A stretch of DNA of 22,416 nucleotides from CAMWXW01 sp051650105 (GCA_051650105.1 JBOFIJ010000004.1:1-22416), one strand, 5' to 3'. Counted from the first letter of the stretch, positions 1-8,213 are shown. The notes: generated by a model from the letters alone, not told the origin. Made by a program: numbers and translations.

Positions 1-101
1 AGGAGCAGCACTAGGTGGACGAACACCACCAGCAGGAGGCATAGGAGCAGCACTAGGTGGACGAACACCACCAGCAGGAGGCATAGGAGCAGCACTAGGT
101 G
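1..101. repeat. 42-bp perfect tandem repeat inside the chaperone gene
   Basis: Two identical 42-base units occupy 1-42 and 43-84, and the first 17 bases of a third lie at 85-101. Each unit is 14 codons on the minus strand and encodes MPPAGGVRPPSAAP. The unit is in frame, so copy-number changes would lengthen or shorten the tail without breaking the gene. The array may continue beyond the left edge. Confidence 0.95.
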
Positions 102-534
102 CAGAAGTTTGGAAGCCAGTTTCTGAAAGGATGGCTGGAAATTTATCTATTTTATCCATCCAGCTTTCTGCCATATTTACAAAATTTTCTAAGAGGTTCT
201 CAAAAAGCTCATCATCCAAAGCCATTATGGGATACGCAACGTGCATACCAATAGCATTTGTTGGAATGTCCACAGCTAAAGTCGCCCCGCCAGTTTCCTT
301 AAAAAATGAATTTGATGAGAGAAGATAGCTATAGAGAAGTTCTTTATTATCTGGAGGAACACTTCCAATATAGGCGTATAAAAGAAGCATTTCTCCATCT
401 GCCAAATGCTGAATAACTATCTCCACATCATCAAAAGCGAGCATACTTATACCAGAATCATCCGCTGCAAGACCTGGTATTCCGATTGTATCACCAAAAG
501 CAGCTAAGAGGGAATCGAATTTCTCATTTAACAT
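1..534 (-). CDS. CesT/Tir-family type III secretion chaperone with Pro-rich repeat tail, partial
   Basis: The frame is open from the ATG at 532-534 to the left edge (178 codons, no stop), so the C-terminus lies outside the window. AGGAGA at 539-544 gives a well-placed ribosome binding site. Residues 1 to about 140 read as a small acidic alpha/beta domain. The stretches GIPGLAADDSGISMLAFDD, a short beta-strand with VEIVIQHLADGEMLLLYAYIG, and a helix ending LFENLLENFVNMAESWMDKI fit the fold pattern of CesT/SycE-type chaperones, which bind effectors in the cytoplasm before type III export. After about residue 145 comes a tail of repeated MPPAGGVRPPSAAP, which is unusual because family members normally stop near 130-150 residues. 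It follows the giant repeat-protein gene by only 27 bases on the same strand, so the two are probably cotranscribed. Family assignment is from remembered sequence pattern; the substrate is unknown. A YbjN-like or other CesT-fold protein is the main alternative. Confidence 0.72.
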   Translation of the reverse strand, partial: MLNEKFDSLLAAFGDTIGIPGLAADDSGISMLAFDDVEIVIQHLADGEMLLLYAYIGSVPPDNKELLYSYLLSSNSFFKETGGATLAVDIPTNAIGMHVAYPIMALDDELFENLLENFVNMAESWMDKIDKFPAILSETGFQTSAPSAAPMPPAGGVRPPSAAPMPPAGGVRPPSAAP

Positions 535-561
535 ATGCTCTCCTATGGATGACTGATGACT

Positions 562-3500
562 CTAAAATACCCCATTATCTGTTGCATCCTCTAGTATGGA
601 GGGGGTAGGAATTTCAAAAGCATATAATTCCTCCGCTGCGAACTCGGGAATTTCTGTACTTGAAACAGGTATCTCTAATGTAGCAACAAGATCTTCTTCT
701 GGAAGAAGTGGTAATTCCAGCAATGTACTCTCCGGAAGAGGCACTATTTCTCCCTCTGCTATGAAAAGAAGATCCTCTTCAGAAAGAATAAGCTCTTCTG
801 TAATGCCTTCTGATACTGCAAAAACCTCGCCAGTAACAGCAGAATCTTCAATTCTTTCTCTAACAGATACAGTACTGCTTTCTACGGTATCTTCTTTATT
901 CCAAGAATCTATTATAGATGAAGAATAAATAGTTTCAGCAGGACTTTCTAAAATAGCTTCTTCATTTGTCGGCATTAAAGAAGCATCAAGAACTGAGGAA
1001 CTCGATTGAGAAAGATGATCCATTACTTCATTATCAGAATGGTGTAAAGAATCGCTTGATTCATTTGGAAGAGAGGAAAAAGAATGCAAGGCATTTTCTG
1101 AAAGAGAAGAGTGTTCCGCTTGATTAAGTGGTGCACTAAAGGCTGTAGGAATATCTTGCTCATCCAGTGTAGGTGAAAATGCAAGAACTGCTGCTGCATC
1201 TGTAATATTTCTTATGCTTGAACGACTTGCTATTTCTTCCTTAGAATCCGAAAGAAGGACAGATTCTGCACTTTCTTCAGCAACATAAGGAAGTGATTTA
1301 CTAGATTCCTTAGGAATACCTAAAAGAGGATTACCTTTGGCATCTTCAAATTTAACTGTGTAGTCTATTTTACCAGAGCTATATTTCCATGTGCCATCTA
1401 ATCCCTGTACCCAGGATCCAGATGAATAATCTAATATGATCTCGCTGATATCATTAGCGACAATAGTGATTGTTTTATCACTGGAGATATGCCCCGCAGT
1501 TACCATATCAAGAAAAGATGTAAATTGAGATCCACCGAGTGTCATTAATCCATTTGTTGTAAATGCCTCAACATTGGTAATGGTAACATTGCCACCCATG
1601 ATAACATCTCCAAGAATCACATCACCGTTAAGAGAAAGTGTATCTTTTCCTTCACCGCCATCTATAATATTTCCTGCGCCAGAAGGACCGAAATTTGTTA
1701 TATGAAGGAGATCGTTCCCAGCACCTAAATCGATATTAGAACCATTACTGATATTCTCAATACGAACAGTATCATTCCCATCTTCAGAATGTATTTTACC
1801 ACCATTTAACATAGTAACACTTATGGAATCAGCCCCTGTGCCTGAATTAATATTACCACCTGTCATTCCCCCTTTAATAGTAATGACATCAGCCCCTGTG
1901 CCTGAATTAATATTACCACCTGTCATTCCCCCTTTAATAGTAATGACATCATCACCATCGTCGGTATTTATTACACTAGATCCGCTTATTGCACCAAGGA
2001 CAACAGAATCACTACCACCACCTGTTGCAATAGAGCCACCAGACATTGTTCCTGCAATTGTTATGAAATCTTTGCCACCTATGTCTTTATTCGCAATTAT
2101 ATTGCCAGCTGTCATATTGCCGCCAATATTTATTTGGTCATCTCCATCGCCACCTAGAATGATACCGTCTTCCATGCTACCACCAATATTTATGGTATCA
2201 TTTCCCGCACCGCCCACAATCATTGCAGCGCCACCAAGATTTTTATCTATATTAATTATATCGTCTCCATCTCCAAGATCGAGAAAACCACCCAACACAG
2301 ACCCTGTAATTTTAACAGCATCGTTCCCTGTACTCATATTAATAGAGCTTGAAATAATATCACCTAAAACATGTAAAGAATCATTATCTGCTCCCATATC
2401 AATAGCTGTATTACCACTAATATTACCATGTATAGTTACGGTGTCCTCACCATCTTTAGTTCTGATTGTACCGCCTTTAACTGCATCTATGGTGGAGCCT
2501 GCAAGCCCAATTATCACACTATCATTTCCTGTTCCTGTATCTATAAGGCCAAGCTGTATTGCACCATTCACTATAACAGTATCATTACCATCACCCGTAG
2601 TAATTGTACCACCCTTAAGAACATCCACAGACGTACCGACTGTGCCAATGGTTACTTTATCATTTCCTGTACCTGTGTCTATAGTACCATCTTGCATATT
2701 ACGTGCTACCGTTACTTCATCTGCACCATCTCCAGTTAAAATAGTACCACCTAGTAAACTACTATGAAGCATAACAGTATCATCCCCTGTTCCACTTGAA
2801 ATGGTGGGAGAACCAAAAGCACTTCCATTCATATTTTCTGTTACTATAATAGAATCATTTCCATCGCCACCTTCTATGGAACCACCTAATATTTTACCAT
2901 TGATAGTAAGCGTATCATCGCCAGAACCAAGATCTATGTTGCCATTCGTCATAGTGCCATACATAGTTACTAAATCGTGATCATCTCCTGTAAAAAGTTG
3001 GCCTCCTGTAAAAACCGGTACTGTGGAACCAATTGTACCAATTACCACAGTATCATCCCCTGAACCTGTTTCAACAAGACCACCAGCCATTGTAGCAATA
3101 GTCACTTGGTCTGTGCCTGCACCCGTCATAACATGTGCGTTTTCTATTATTGTATCTATTTTTACAGAATCGTTACCAGCAGCTCCACCTTCTAAAATAC
3201 TATCTGTCATAATAACGCCACCAGACATGATACCATTTACTATAACAGTATCATCTCCTGCTCCTGCATCTATATTTCCACCAGACATGATACCATTTAC
3301 TATAACAGTATCATCTCCTGCTCCTGCATCTATATTTCCACCGGTCATATTACCTTCTACTGTTATAATATCATTTCCTTCTTCTGTTTTTACATTGCTG
3401 CTACCTGTGAAGACAGGTACCGTAGAACCAATCGTACCAATGAGTACTTCATCATCCCCTGTACCTGTTTCAATAAGGCCGCCAGTCATTTTATTTATTT

Positions 3501-6240
3501 CTACACTATCATTCCCATTACCTGCAAAAATACTCCCAGCAGACATAATTCCATTTACAACAATGGTATCGTTACCATTACCTGCATGTATGGTTCCACT
3601 ATTTGTCGCATTTCCAGACATATTACCTTCAATTGTAAGGCTATCGTCACCATCCCCAATGTTAATTGTTCCACCAGACATATCTTTACCTATGGTGAGG
3701 CTATCGTCACCACCAATAACGCCTGGAACACTCGAATCTGTGTTAATTGTTCCACCAGACATATTGCCCTCAATGAAAAGATGATCATCTCCTGCATCTG
3801 CTTCAATAATACCATTTACCATATTTCCCCAAATTTGTATGGTATCATTACCTTCACCACTTATAATGGTTGCTCCATCAAAACTTATATCTGGAAGAAG
3901 ACCAAGGCTATCATTTTTACCTATAGAAATAAGGTCATCCCCTACACCTGAATTGATAGTTGCCTCGTTTATATCGCCCCATACTTCTACGGTGTCATTT
4001 CCTGCTCCACCTATAATGTGAGCATTGTCTTTCATGTCATTTTCTATAATAAGGCTATCATCCCCATCACCAAGGTCTATTATACCGCCTAACATGCTCC
4101 CACCAATAACGAGAGTATCATTACCTCCTGGAATAGTACTTGTTCCTTCAAAATCTGTAAAAATTTCCCCGCCAACCATAGAGCCGTCTATAGCTATAGA
4201 ATCATTTCCTGCTCCACCAATAATGGTTGAATTGTTCACATCACCAAGTATCCTAATGCTGTCATCCCCACTGCCTGCATCTATAAATGCATTTGATGCA
4301 TCCTTTGCAACATATATGATATCTGCATCCCCACCAGAAGAAATAGCTCCACCAGCTATTTCATTAATGACAATAGTATCCAATCCATCCTCTGTTATTA
4401 TTTCTCCATCAGAAAATGTCTTTGACACTACCACAACATTATTGCCAGAGCCAGCATTTACAAGGCCACCAGACATATTGCCTGTTATATTAAATACATC
4501 GTCTCCTGCTTCACCAAAAAGAGAATCTTTATCTGCTACACCTGCATGAGCAAAAATAGTATCGTCCCCATCCCCTGCATAAACAGTATCTCTACCTTGC
4601 TCAAGATGAATCTCATCATTACCTGCACCAGCCACAACACTATTTTCTGCACTCGTTGAACCGCCTTTGTTATCTACATAAATAGTATCATTCCCTGCTC
4701 CACCAAAAATAGTGTCGCTGCTATCAACAACAGGTGCACCTTCCCCAGGCTTATTATCCCCAAAAATAAGATCACCCTTATCCCCAGCAATAATAACATC
4801 ATTCCCAGCACCACCTACAATAGCATTGGAATCGGTATCTGCAGATACTGTATTGTCGAAGTTGGTATCTGATCCGCCTCCGAAAATAATATCATTCCCA
4901 GCACCTCCAAAAATAACATCGGCACCACCACCGCCTACAATGGTATCATTTTGGTTACCGCCTACTAAATGATCATTACCATCCCCAACAGAAATATTTG
5001 TGTCTATCTCATTATCGACGCCAAGATTGCCCCCATCACCAACAATAATATTCTTATCCTCTAGAGAACCTATAATGGTATCATTTCCATCGCCACCTAC
5101 AAGAAGATGATTGTTTATACCACCACCTGCAAGGCCACTTATATTTATGAAATCGTTACCTGCACCTGCATTAATATAATAATCTGTCCCAGCTGAAAGT
5201 GAATCTGTCCCACTTGTAATAGTATCATCCCCATCTGTTACACTAAGTATTTTTTCTCTAAAGCCTAAGGCACCATCAAATTCATCACCACCTACACCAG
5301 AACCGCCATTCATACCAGGAGCCGTTATAATAATATCTCTAATACCTGTATCTGTATTGCCATCTGCACCTATTTCTGGATTATCGTAGCCAAGTGAAGA
5401 AAGAATATTGGAAAGATCTATTCCAGAAAGGCCTGCTGGAGATATAGTGAGAGTGATAGGATCACCCATAGTTAATGTAATTGTATAGGCAACACCACTT
5501 ACGCTGGTGCCAGAAACTGGAAGACCATCAATTAAAGTAGTTCCATTGAACAAAATAGTATCTTTTGAAGAAGAATTTCCAATTGTTATTGTCGTATTAC
5601 CTGTTGTGAGCCTGGAATCATTTGAAGTCCCAAAATCTATGCCGTCAAACATAGCTATAGGACCTTGCATCCCATCAGGAAATTGAGACCATTGTTTGCT
5701 CGGGTTGACATGATAATTACCCGGCCTTGTGGAAGGAATAACAAAATCTGGATGTATGTCTTTTTCTTGATTAGTTAGTACTGACCCCCCACCTATTCTG
5801 TGAATATTTATGCCAGTGGCGCCTAAACCAAGACGATCGATACCTTCAGAGATACCCCTTTCTGTCGAACGATATTCCCCAGCACCACTACTTTGAGACT
5901 CCCCACCAGCTGCTACATTGAGAGCTAAAACATCCGCATCGCCCCCCTCAGCAACACGAGTTACTTCCATAACTTCTGTTGGCTGAAGGTCTGAACCCAA
6001 TATGCTTGCAGAAGCCAGAATTTCACCATCTTCCAACATGAAAGGCGGAGGCGTCTCAGCAATAAAGAAACCTTCAATAACAACCATGGAGCCATTTTCG
6101 AAAACAAAAAGTACATCGCTATTTTCTTCTAAGACTTCGACAGAGCTCAGATCAAAGCCCAATTGAAACATATCAACGTCTGACATTTGCAACCGAATTA
6201 CTTCATTTTTATTAGGCTGATTTATTTGAACGATATTCAT
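562..6240 (-). CDS. Giant RTX-like calcium-binding repeat protein (1892 aa)
   Basis: The start is ATG at 6238-6240 with GGAG seven bases upstream. Residues 1 to about 95 form an N-terminal domain (FDLSSVEVLEENSDVLFVF, then GSMVVIEGFF) that resembles, from memory, the start of large exported repeat proteins in Desulfovibrio. Residues about 335-580 carry canonical RTX nonapeptides such as GGGGADVIF and GGAGNDIIF, which bind calcium in a parallel beta-roll. Residues about 580-1535 are 20-residue repeats with one GxGxDDxhxh motif each, alternating with GxMxGGxI. A segment near 1550 (ITNVEAFTTNGLMTLGG) matches the domain that often closes type I-exported RTX proteins. The last 250 residues are acidic and rich in Ser and Glu. 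There is no Sec signal and no cysteine is evident in the repeats. Secretion by a type I or other signal-less route and a surface or adhesin role are inferences. The next gene downstream encodes a type III-type chaperone. Confidence 0.85.
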   Translation of the reverse strand: MNIVQINQPNKNEVIRLQMSDVDMFQLGFDLSSVEVLEENSDVLFVFENGSMVVIEGFFIAETPPPFMLEDGEILASASILGSDLQPTEVMEVTRVAEGGDADVLALNVAAGGESQSSGAGEYRSTERGISEGIDRLGLGATGINIHRIGGGSVLTNQEKDIHPDFVIPSTRPGNYHVNPSKQWSQFPDGMQGPIAMFDGIDFGTSNDSRLTTGNTTITIGNSSSKDTILFNGTTLIDGLPVSGTSVSGVAYTITLTMGDPITLTISPAGLSGIDLSNILSSLGYDNPEIGADGNTDTGIRDIIITAPGMNGGSGVGGDEFDGALGFREKILSVTDGDDTITSGTDSLSAGTDYYINAGAGNDFINISGLAGGGINNHLLVGGDGNDTIIGSLEDKNIIVGDGGNLGVDNEIDTNISVGDGNDHLVGGNQNDTIVGGGGADVIFGGAGNDIIFGGGSDTNFDNTVSADTDSNAIVGGAGNDVIIAGDKGDLIFGDNKPGEGAPVVDSSDTIFGGAGNDTIYVDNKGGSTSAENSVVAGAGNDEIHLEQGRDTVYAGDGDDTIFAHAGVADKDSLFGEAGDDVFNITGNMSGGLVNAGSGNNVVVVSKTFSDGEIITEDGLDTIVINEIAGGAISSGGDADIIYVAKDASNAFIDAGSGDDSIRILGDVNNSTIIGGAGNDSIAIDGSMVGGEIFTDFEGTSTIPGGNDTLVIGGSMLGGIIDLGDGDDSLIIENDMKDNAHIIGGAGNDTVEVWGDINEATINSGVGDDLISIGKNDSLGLLPDISFDGATIISGEGNDTIQIWGNMVNGIIEADAGDDHLFIEGNMSGGTINTDSSVPGVIGGDDSLTIGKDMSGGTINIGDGDDSLTIEGNMSGNATNSGTIHAGNGNDTIVVNGIMSAGSIFAGNGNDSVEINKMTGGLIETGTGDDEVLIGTIGSTVPVFTGSSNVKTEEGNDIITVEGNMTGGNIDAGAGDDTVIVNGIMSGGNIDAGAGDDTVIVNGIMSGGVIMTDSILEGGAAGNDSVKIDTIIENAHVMTGAGTDQVTIATMAGGLVETGSGDDTVVIGTIGSTVPVFTGGQLFTGDDHDLVTMYGTMTNGNIDLGSGDDTLTINGKILGGSIEGGDGNDSIIVTENMNGSAFGSPTISSGTGDDTVMLHSSLLGGTILTGDGADEVTVARNMQDGTIDTGTGNDKVTIGTVGTSVDVLKGGTITTGDGNDTVIVNGAIQLGLIDTGTGNDSVIIGLAGSTIDAVKGGTIRTKDGEDTVTIHGNISGNTAIDMGADNDSLHVLGDIISSSINMSTGNDAVKITGSVLGGFLDLGDGDDIINIDKNLGGAAMIVGGAGNDTINIGGSMEDGIILGGDGDDQINIGGNMTAGNIIANKDIGGKDFITIAGTMSGGSIATGGGSDSVVLGAISGSSVINTDDGDDVITIKGGMTGGNINSGTGADVITIKGGMTGGNINSGTGADSISVTMLNGGKIHSEDGNDTVRIENISNGSNIDLGAGNDLLHITNFGPSGAGNIIDGGEGKDTLSLNGDVILGDVIMGGNVTITNVEAFTTNGLMTLGGSQFTSFLDMVTAGHISSDKTITIVANDISEIILDYSSGSWVQGLDGTWKYSSGKIDYTVKFEDAKGNPLLGIPKESSKSLPYVAEESAESVLLSDSKEEIASRSSIRNITDAAAVLAFSPTLDEQDIPTAFSAPLNQAEHSSLSENALHSFSSLPNESSDSLHHSDNEVMDHLSQSSSSVLDASLMPTNEEAILESPAETIYSSSIIDSWNKEDTVESSTVSVRERIEDSAVTGEVFAVSEGITEELILSEEDLLFIAEGEIVPLPESTLLELPLLPEEDLVATLEIPVSSTEIPEFAAEELYAFEIPTPSILEDATDNGVF
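1831..1950 (-). repeat. Perfect 60-bp tandem duplication
   Basis: The 60-base unit at 1831-1890 is repeated without a mismatch at 1891-1950. It encodes two successive identical repeats (VITIKGGMTGGNINSGTGAD). Neighbouring units are much more diverged, so this copy arose recently or is kept identical by recombination. Confidence 0.95.
3221..3340 (-). repeat. Second perfect 60-bp tandem duplication
   Basis: The unit at 3221-3280 is identical to 3281-3340 and encodes two identical repeats of the form DAGAGDDTVIVNGIMSGGNI. It is a different sequence from the pair at 1831-1950, so it is an independent recent duplication. Confidence 0.95.
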
Positions 6241-6258
6241 AGGGTGTCTCCATTTTTA

Positions 6259-6278
6259 TGGTAGAATATTGACTACCA
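6259..6278 (-). promoter_or_regulatory. Inverted repeat in the leader of the giant repeat gene
   Basis: TGGTAG at 6259-6264 and CTACCA at 6273-6278 form perfect 6-base arms around an 8-base spacer. The element lies about 18 bases before the ATG and just upstream of the GGAG ribosome binding site. It could be a dimeric repressor operator or a leader hairpin that influences translation. Short palindromes occur by chance, so this is tentative. Confidence 0.4.
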
Positions 6279-6356
6279 AGAAAAGTATTTTCTCTCAAAA
6301 CAAACTTTTAAGTTAAGGCTTACAAGGCAATGCGATTCACGCAGTTCAGCATCCCG

Positions 6357-6385
6357 AGTATACAGTAATGTAGAGCAAAATGCAA
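6357..6385 (-). promoter_or_regulatory. Sigma70-type promoter for the giant repeat gene
   Basis: Reading the minus strand, TTGCAT (6380-6385) and TATACT (6357-6362) are separated by exactly 17 bases. Transcription would start near 6350 and give a leader of about 110 nucleotides before the ATG at 6240. It is the best promoter match in this intergenic region and probably serves the downstream chaperone gene too. Confidence 0.65.
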
Positions 6386-6572
6386 GTACTCTTGATAAAA
6401 ATCTTACAATCTAGATAGCTGTCTGTTTATTAAACAAAAAATATACCTTTTGATTGTTATTCTTCTTTTTTTAATAATATTTTATTAGTTTCTTTTGTTT
6501 TATGATTCTCTAAGAAAAAGAAAGGATATATTTTCTTTATACTTATGTGAAATTCTTTTATTTAGTTGAATG

Positions 6573-6660
6573 GGGGATCTTTATGTAAAAATGAGAAAAA
6601 TATTCCATGTGATACGTCTTGTAATCATTAGCATTGTTATATTTTTCCTAAGTAATCCCC
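6573..6660. other. Nested inverted repeats in the 6241-6744 intergenic region
   Basis: GGGGAT (6573-6578) pairs with ATCCCC (6655-6660), and inside it AAAAATAT (6596-6603) pairs with ATATTTTT (6639-6646), giving a potential branched hairpin of about 88 nucleotides. T-rich sequence follows the outer arm. It may be a leader structure, a small RNA or chance pairing in AT-rich DNA. The rest of 6386-6572 is AT-rich and shows no gene. Confidence 0.25.
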
Positions 6661-6672
6661 TTTATTTTATTC

Positions 6673-6699
6673 TTGACTTGTTTTTTCTTCTCCTATAGG
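6673..6699 (+). promoter_or_regulatory. Possible promoter for the MORN lipoprotein gene
   Basis: TTGACT at 6673-6678 and TATAGG at 6694-6699 have a 15-base spacer, shorter than the 16-18 optimum. Position relative to the ATG at 6745 is sensible, but the match is only fair. Confidence 0.35.
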
Positions 6700-6744
6700 A
6701 TCAACTCCTACTTCAGCTTTGCTTTTCCTTTTTGAAGGATTTAT

Positions 6745-7362
6745 ATGCGTATAAACGGTATTTCTTTTCTCTTCATCATTTTTTATCTTTTGCAGGGGTG
6801 TGCTTCTCATGATAAGAGGTATCTTGAAGATTTCATTTCATATGATGAGGTTGAGAAAAAGTACTATGATATTGCGGATAATCGCCCTTTAAATGGAGTT
6901 GTTGTTGAATTATATGATTCTGGTGAAGTGGAGCTTGAAACAAAGTATAGAAATGGTATAAAGCATGGGGTGTCGAGGAGATACTACAGAGACGGAGCAT
7001 GTATGATTGAAGTGCCACATAAAAATAGCGTTGTCCATGGTGTGGTTAAGATATACGCTGAGGATGGCACCTTGCTAGAAAAAATACCATATAAGGGGAA
7101 TTATATAAATGGAGTTGCTGAGTATTATTCTGTGAAGGGGATTCGTACCAAAACTGTTACTTATACTGAAAGTGAAAGAAATGGTTTATTTATTCAATAC
7201 TACCCTGATGGTAAACATATTTGTTTTTCTATTATATATGAAATGGGAGTACCTCTCGCGGCCACACTGTATCTTGAAAATTCGCAAACTATTACTGGTG
7301 AAGAATTATATGAGTGGATTGATTCTAGTGATGTAGTATGTGCTAAATCAACGGGTTCTTAA
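6745..7362 (+). CDS. MORN-repeat (YwqK-like) lipoprotein
   Basis: A protein of 205 residues starting at an ATG with GAAGGA five bases upstream. The N-terminus is a lipoprotein signal: hydrophobic residues 6-16 and then the lipobox LQGC with the modified cysteine at 19. The body consists of MORN_2-type units of the form NGxxxxYxxxGxxxxxxxYxxG, visible as NGVVVELYDSGEVELETKYR, HGVSRRYYRDGACMIEV, HGVVKIYAEDGTLLEKIPY, NGVAEYYSVKGIRTKTVTY and NGLFIQYYPDG. Such proteins are often labelled 'toxin-antitoxin system YwqK family antitoxin', but no toxin partner is seen here and the lipobox indicates a membrane-anchored envelope protein. thiD begins 26 bases downstream, so the two may be cotranscribed without being functionally linked. 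Precise function is unknown. Confidence 0.8.
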   Translation: MRINGISFLFIIFYLLQGCASHDKRYLEDFISYDEVEKKYYDIADNRPLNGVVVELYDSGEVELETKYRNGIKHGVSRRYYRDGACMIEVPHKNSVVHGVVKIYAEDGTLLEKIPYKGNYINGVAEYYSVKGIRTKTVTYTESERNGLFIQYYPDGKHICFSIIYEMGVPLAATLYLENSQTITGEELYEWIDSSDVVCAKSTGS

Positions 7363-7388
7363 GTGTCGTTGTAAATTAAGGAAAAATT

Positions 7389-8213
7389 ATGGATAAAGAG
7401 ATATGTACACTCACTATTGCTGGGTCTGATTCTGGTGGCGGTGCGGGAATACAGGCTGATATTAAAACTATGACCATCTTAAATACCTTTGCTACATGTG
7501 TGCTCACAGCAATCACTGCTCAAACTGGGAAGGGCGTATACGGTATAGTTGGTGTGGAGCCTCGTTTTGTTGCAGAGCAATTATCTGTTGTTCTTGAAGA
7601 TTTTCCAATAAAAGCCATTAAGATAGGGATGCTTTTCTCGGAAGAAATAATTACCTCTATAGCAGCAGTTCTTAAGAATTATCCTCATATCCCTTTAATA
7701 GTTGATCCTGTGTGCGCTAGTCAGAGTGGGCATACTTTATTGGATAAAGGTGCTCTTGGTGCGCTTCAACATCTTATTATAAAGGATGCTTTTTTAATCA
7801 CTCCTAATATCCCAGAGGCTGAAATGCTAACTGGATTAACAGTGCAGAAAAAAGAAGATATTTTGCCAGCTATTAAAGCATTATATACTTTTGGTGCTAA
7901 AGCTGTTCTTCTTAAAGGAGGTCATTTTACAGATTCTTCTTTAATGATGTCCGATTGGTTATATATGCCTGAACTGCACGAAGAGCTTATTGTTCTTTCT
8001 CATAAAAAGGTGAAAACAGAGCATAACCATGGGACTGGATGTACTCTTTCTGCTGCCATCACAAGTTTTGTAGCAAAGGGGCTTCCATTGCAAGAGGCTA
8101 TTGTTTTAGCAAAAAAATATCTTGTAGAGTGTCTACTTCATAGTTCTGCACCTGGAGAAGGAATAGGTTGTCCAAAACATAATGCTGTTACTGCCTTCTT
8201 AATGGAAAAATAA
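7389..8213 (+). CDS. thiD: Hydroxymethylpyrimidine/phosphomethylpyrimidine kinase ThiD
   Basis: A cytoplasmic ribokinase-fold enzyme of 274 residues that phosphorylates HMP and HMP-phosphate to give HMP pyrophosphate, the pyrimidine half of thiamine. The family signature AGSDSGGGAGIQADIKTM lies at residues 11-28. The anion-hole and catalytic segment HGTGCT is at 214-219, with the reactive cysteine at 218. Length is typical of stand-alone ThiD, with no ThiE fusion. The ATG is preceded by AAGGA. No thiamine pyrophosphate riboswitch is visible upstream and no other thi gene is in the window, so it may act in salvage or depend on unlinked genes. It lies 26 bases behind the lipoprotein gene. Confidence 0.95.
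   Translation: MDKEICTLTIAGSDSGGGAGIQADIKTMTILNTFATCVLTAITAQTGKGVYGIVGVEPRFVAEQLSVVLEDFPIKAIKIGMLFSEEIITSIAAVLKNYPHIPLIVDPVCASQSGHTLLDKGALGALQHLIIKDAFLITPNIPEAEMLTGLTVQKKEDILPAIKALYTFGAKAVLLKGGHFTDSSLMMSDWLYMPELHEELIVLSHKKVKTEHNHGTGCTLSAAITSFVAKGLPLQEAIVLAKKYLVECLLHSSAPGEGIGCPKHNAVTAFLMEK

Larger units (their letters stand above)
1636..4515 (-). repeat. Array of 20-residue (60-bp) RTX-like repeats
   Basis: About 2.9 kb of the giant gene is built from roughly 60-base units, each encoding a variant of GxGDDxhxhxGxMxGGxI. Most copies have diverged in DNA while keeping the protein pattern. A longer-period element is laid over this: the peptide pattern IGTxGSTVxVxxGG recurs at four places, near 3410-3445, 3010-3050, 2615-2655 and 2475-2515, which points to duplication of multi-unit blocks as well as single units. 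Confidence 0.88.

Noticed and set aside
131..328. A 65-codon plus-strand frame inside the left-edge gene.
   Set aside because: It is antisense to the chaperone frame, which is open throughout, has a ribosome binding site and shows a recognisable protein pattern.
1823..3784. Long plus-strand open frames of up to 314 codons opposite the giant repeat gene, Pro/Ser/Ile/Val-rich.
   Set aside because: They are the antisense reading of the 60-base repeats, whose constant period keeps the opposite frame open. They lack ribosome binding sites and family resemblance.
1..4515. CRISPR-like array suggested by the regular repeats.
   Set aside because: The repeats are contiguous in-frame coding units without unique spacers, and no cas genes are present.
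6321..6357. tRNA-like stretch in the leader of the giant gene, with G/C content above its surroundings.
   Set aside because: It is too short and lacks a T-arm GTTCRA motif or acceptor pairing; it is better explained as promoter leader.
7389..7400. Thiamine riboswitch upstream of thiD.
   Set aside because: Only 26 bases separate it from the lipoprotein gene and no THI-element motif is visible there.
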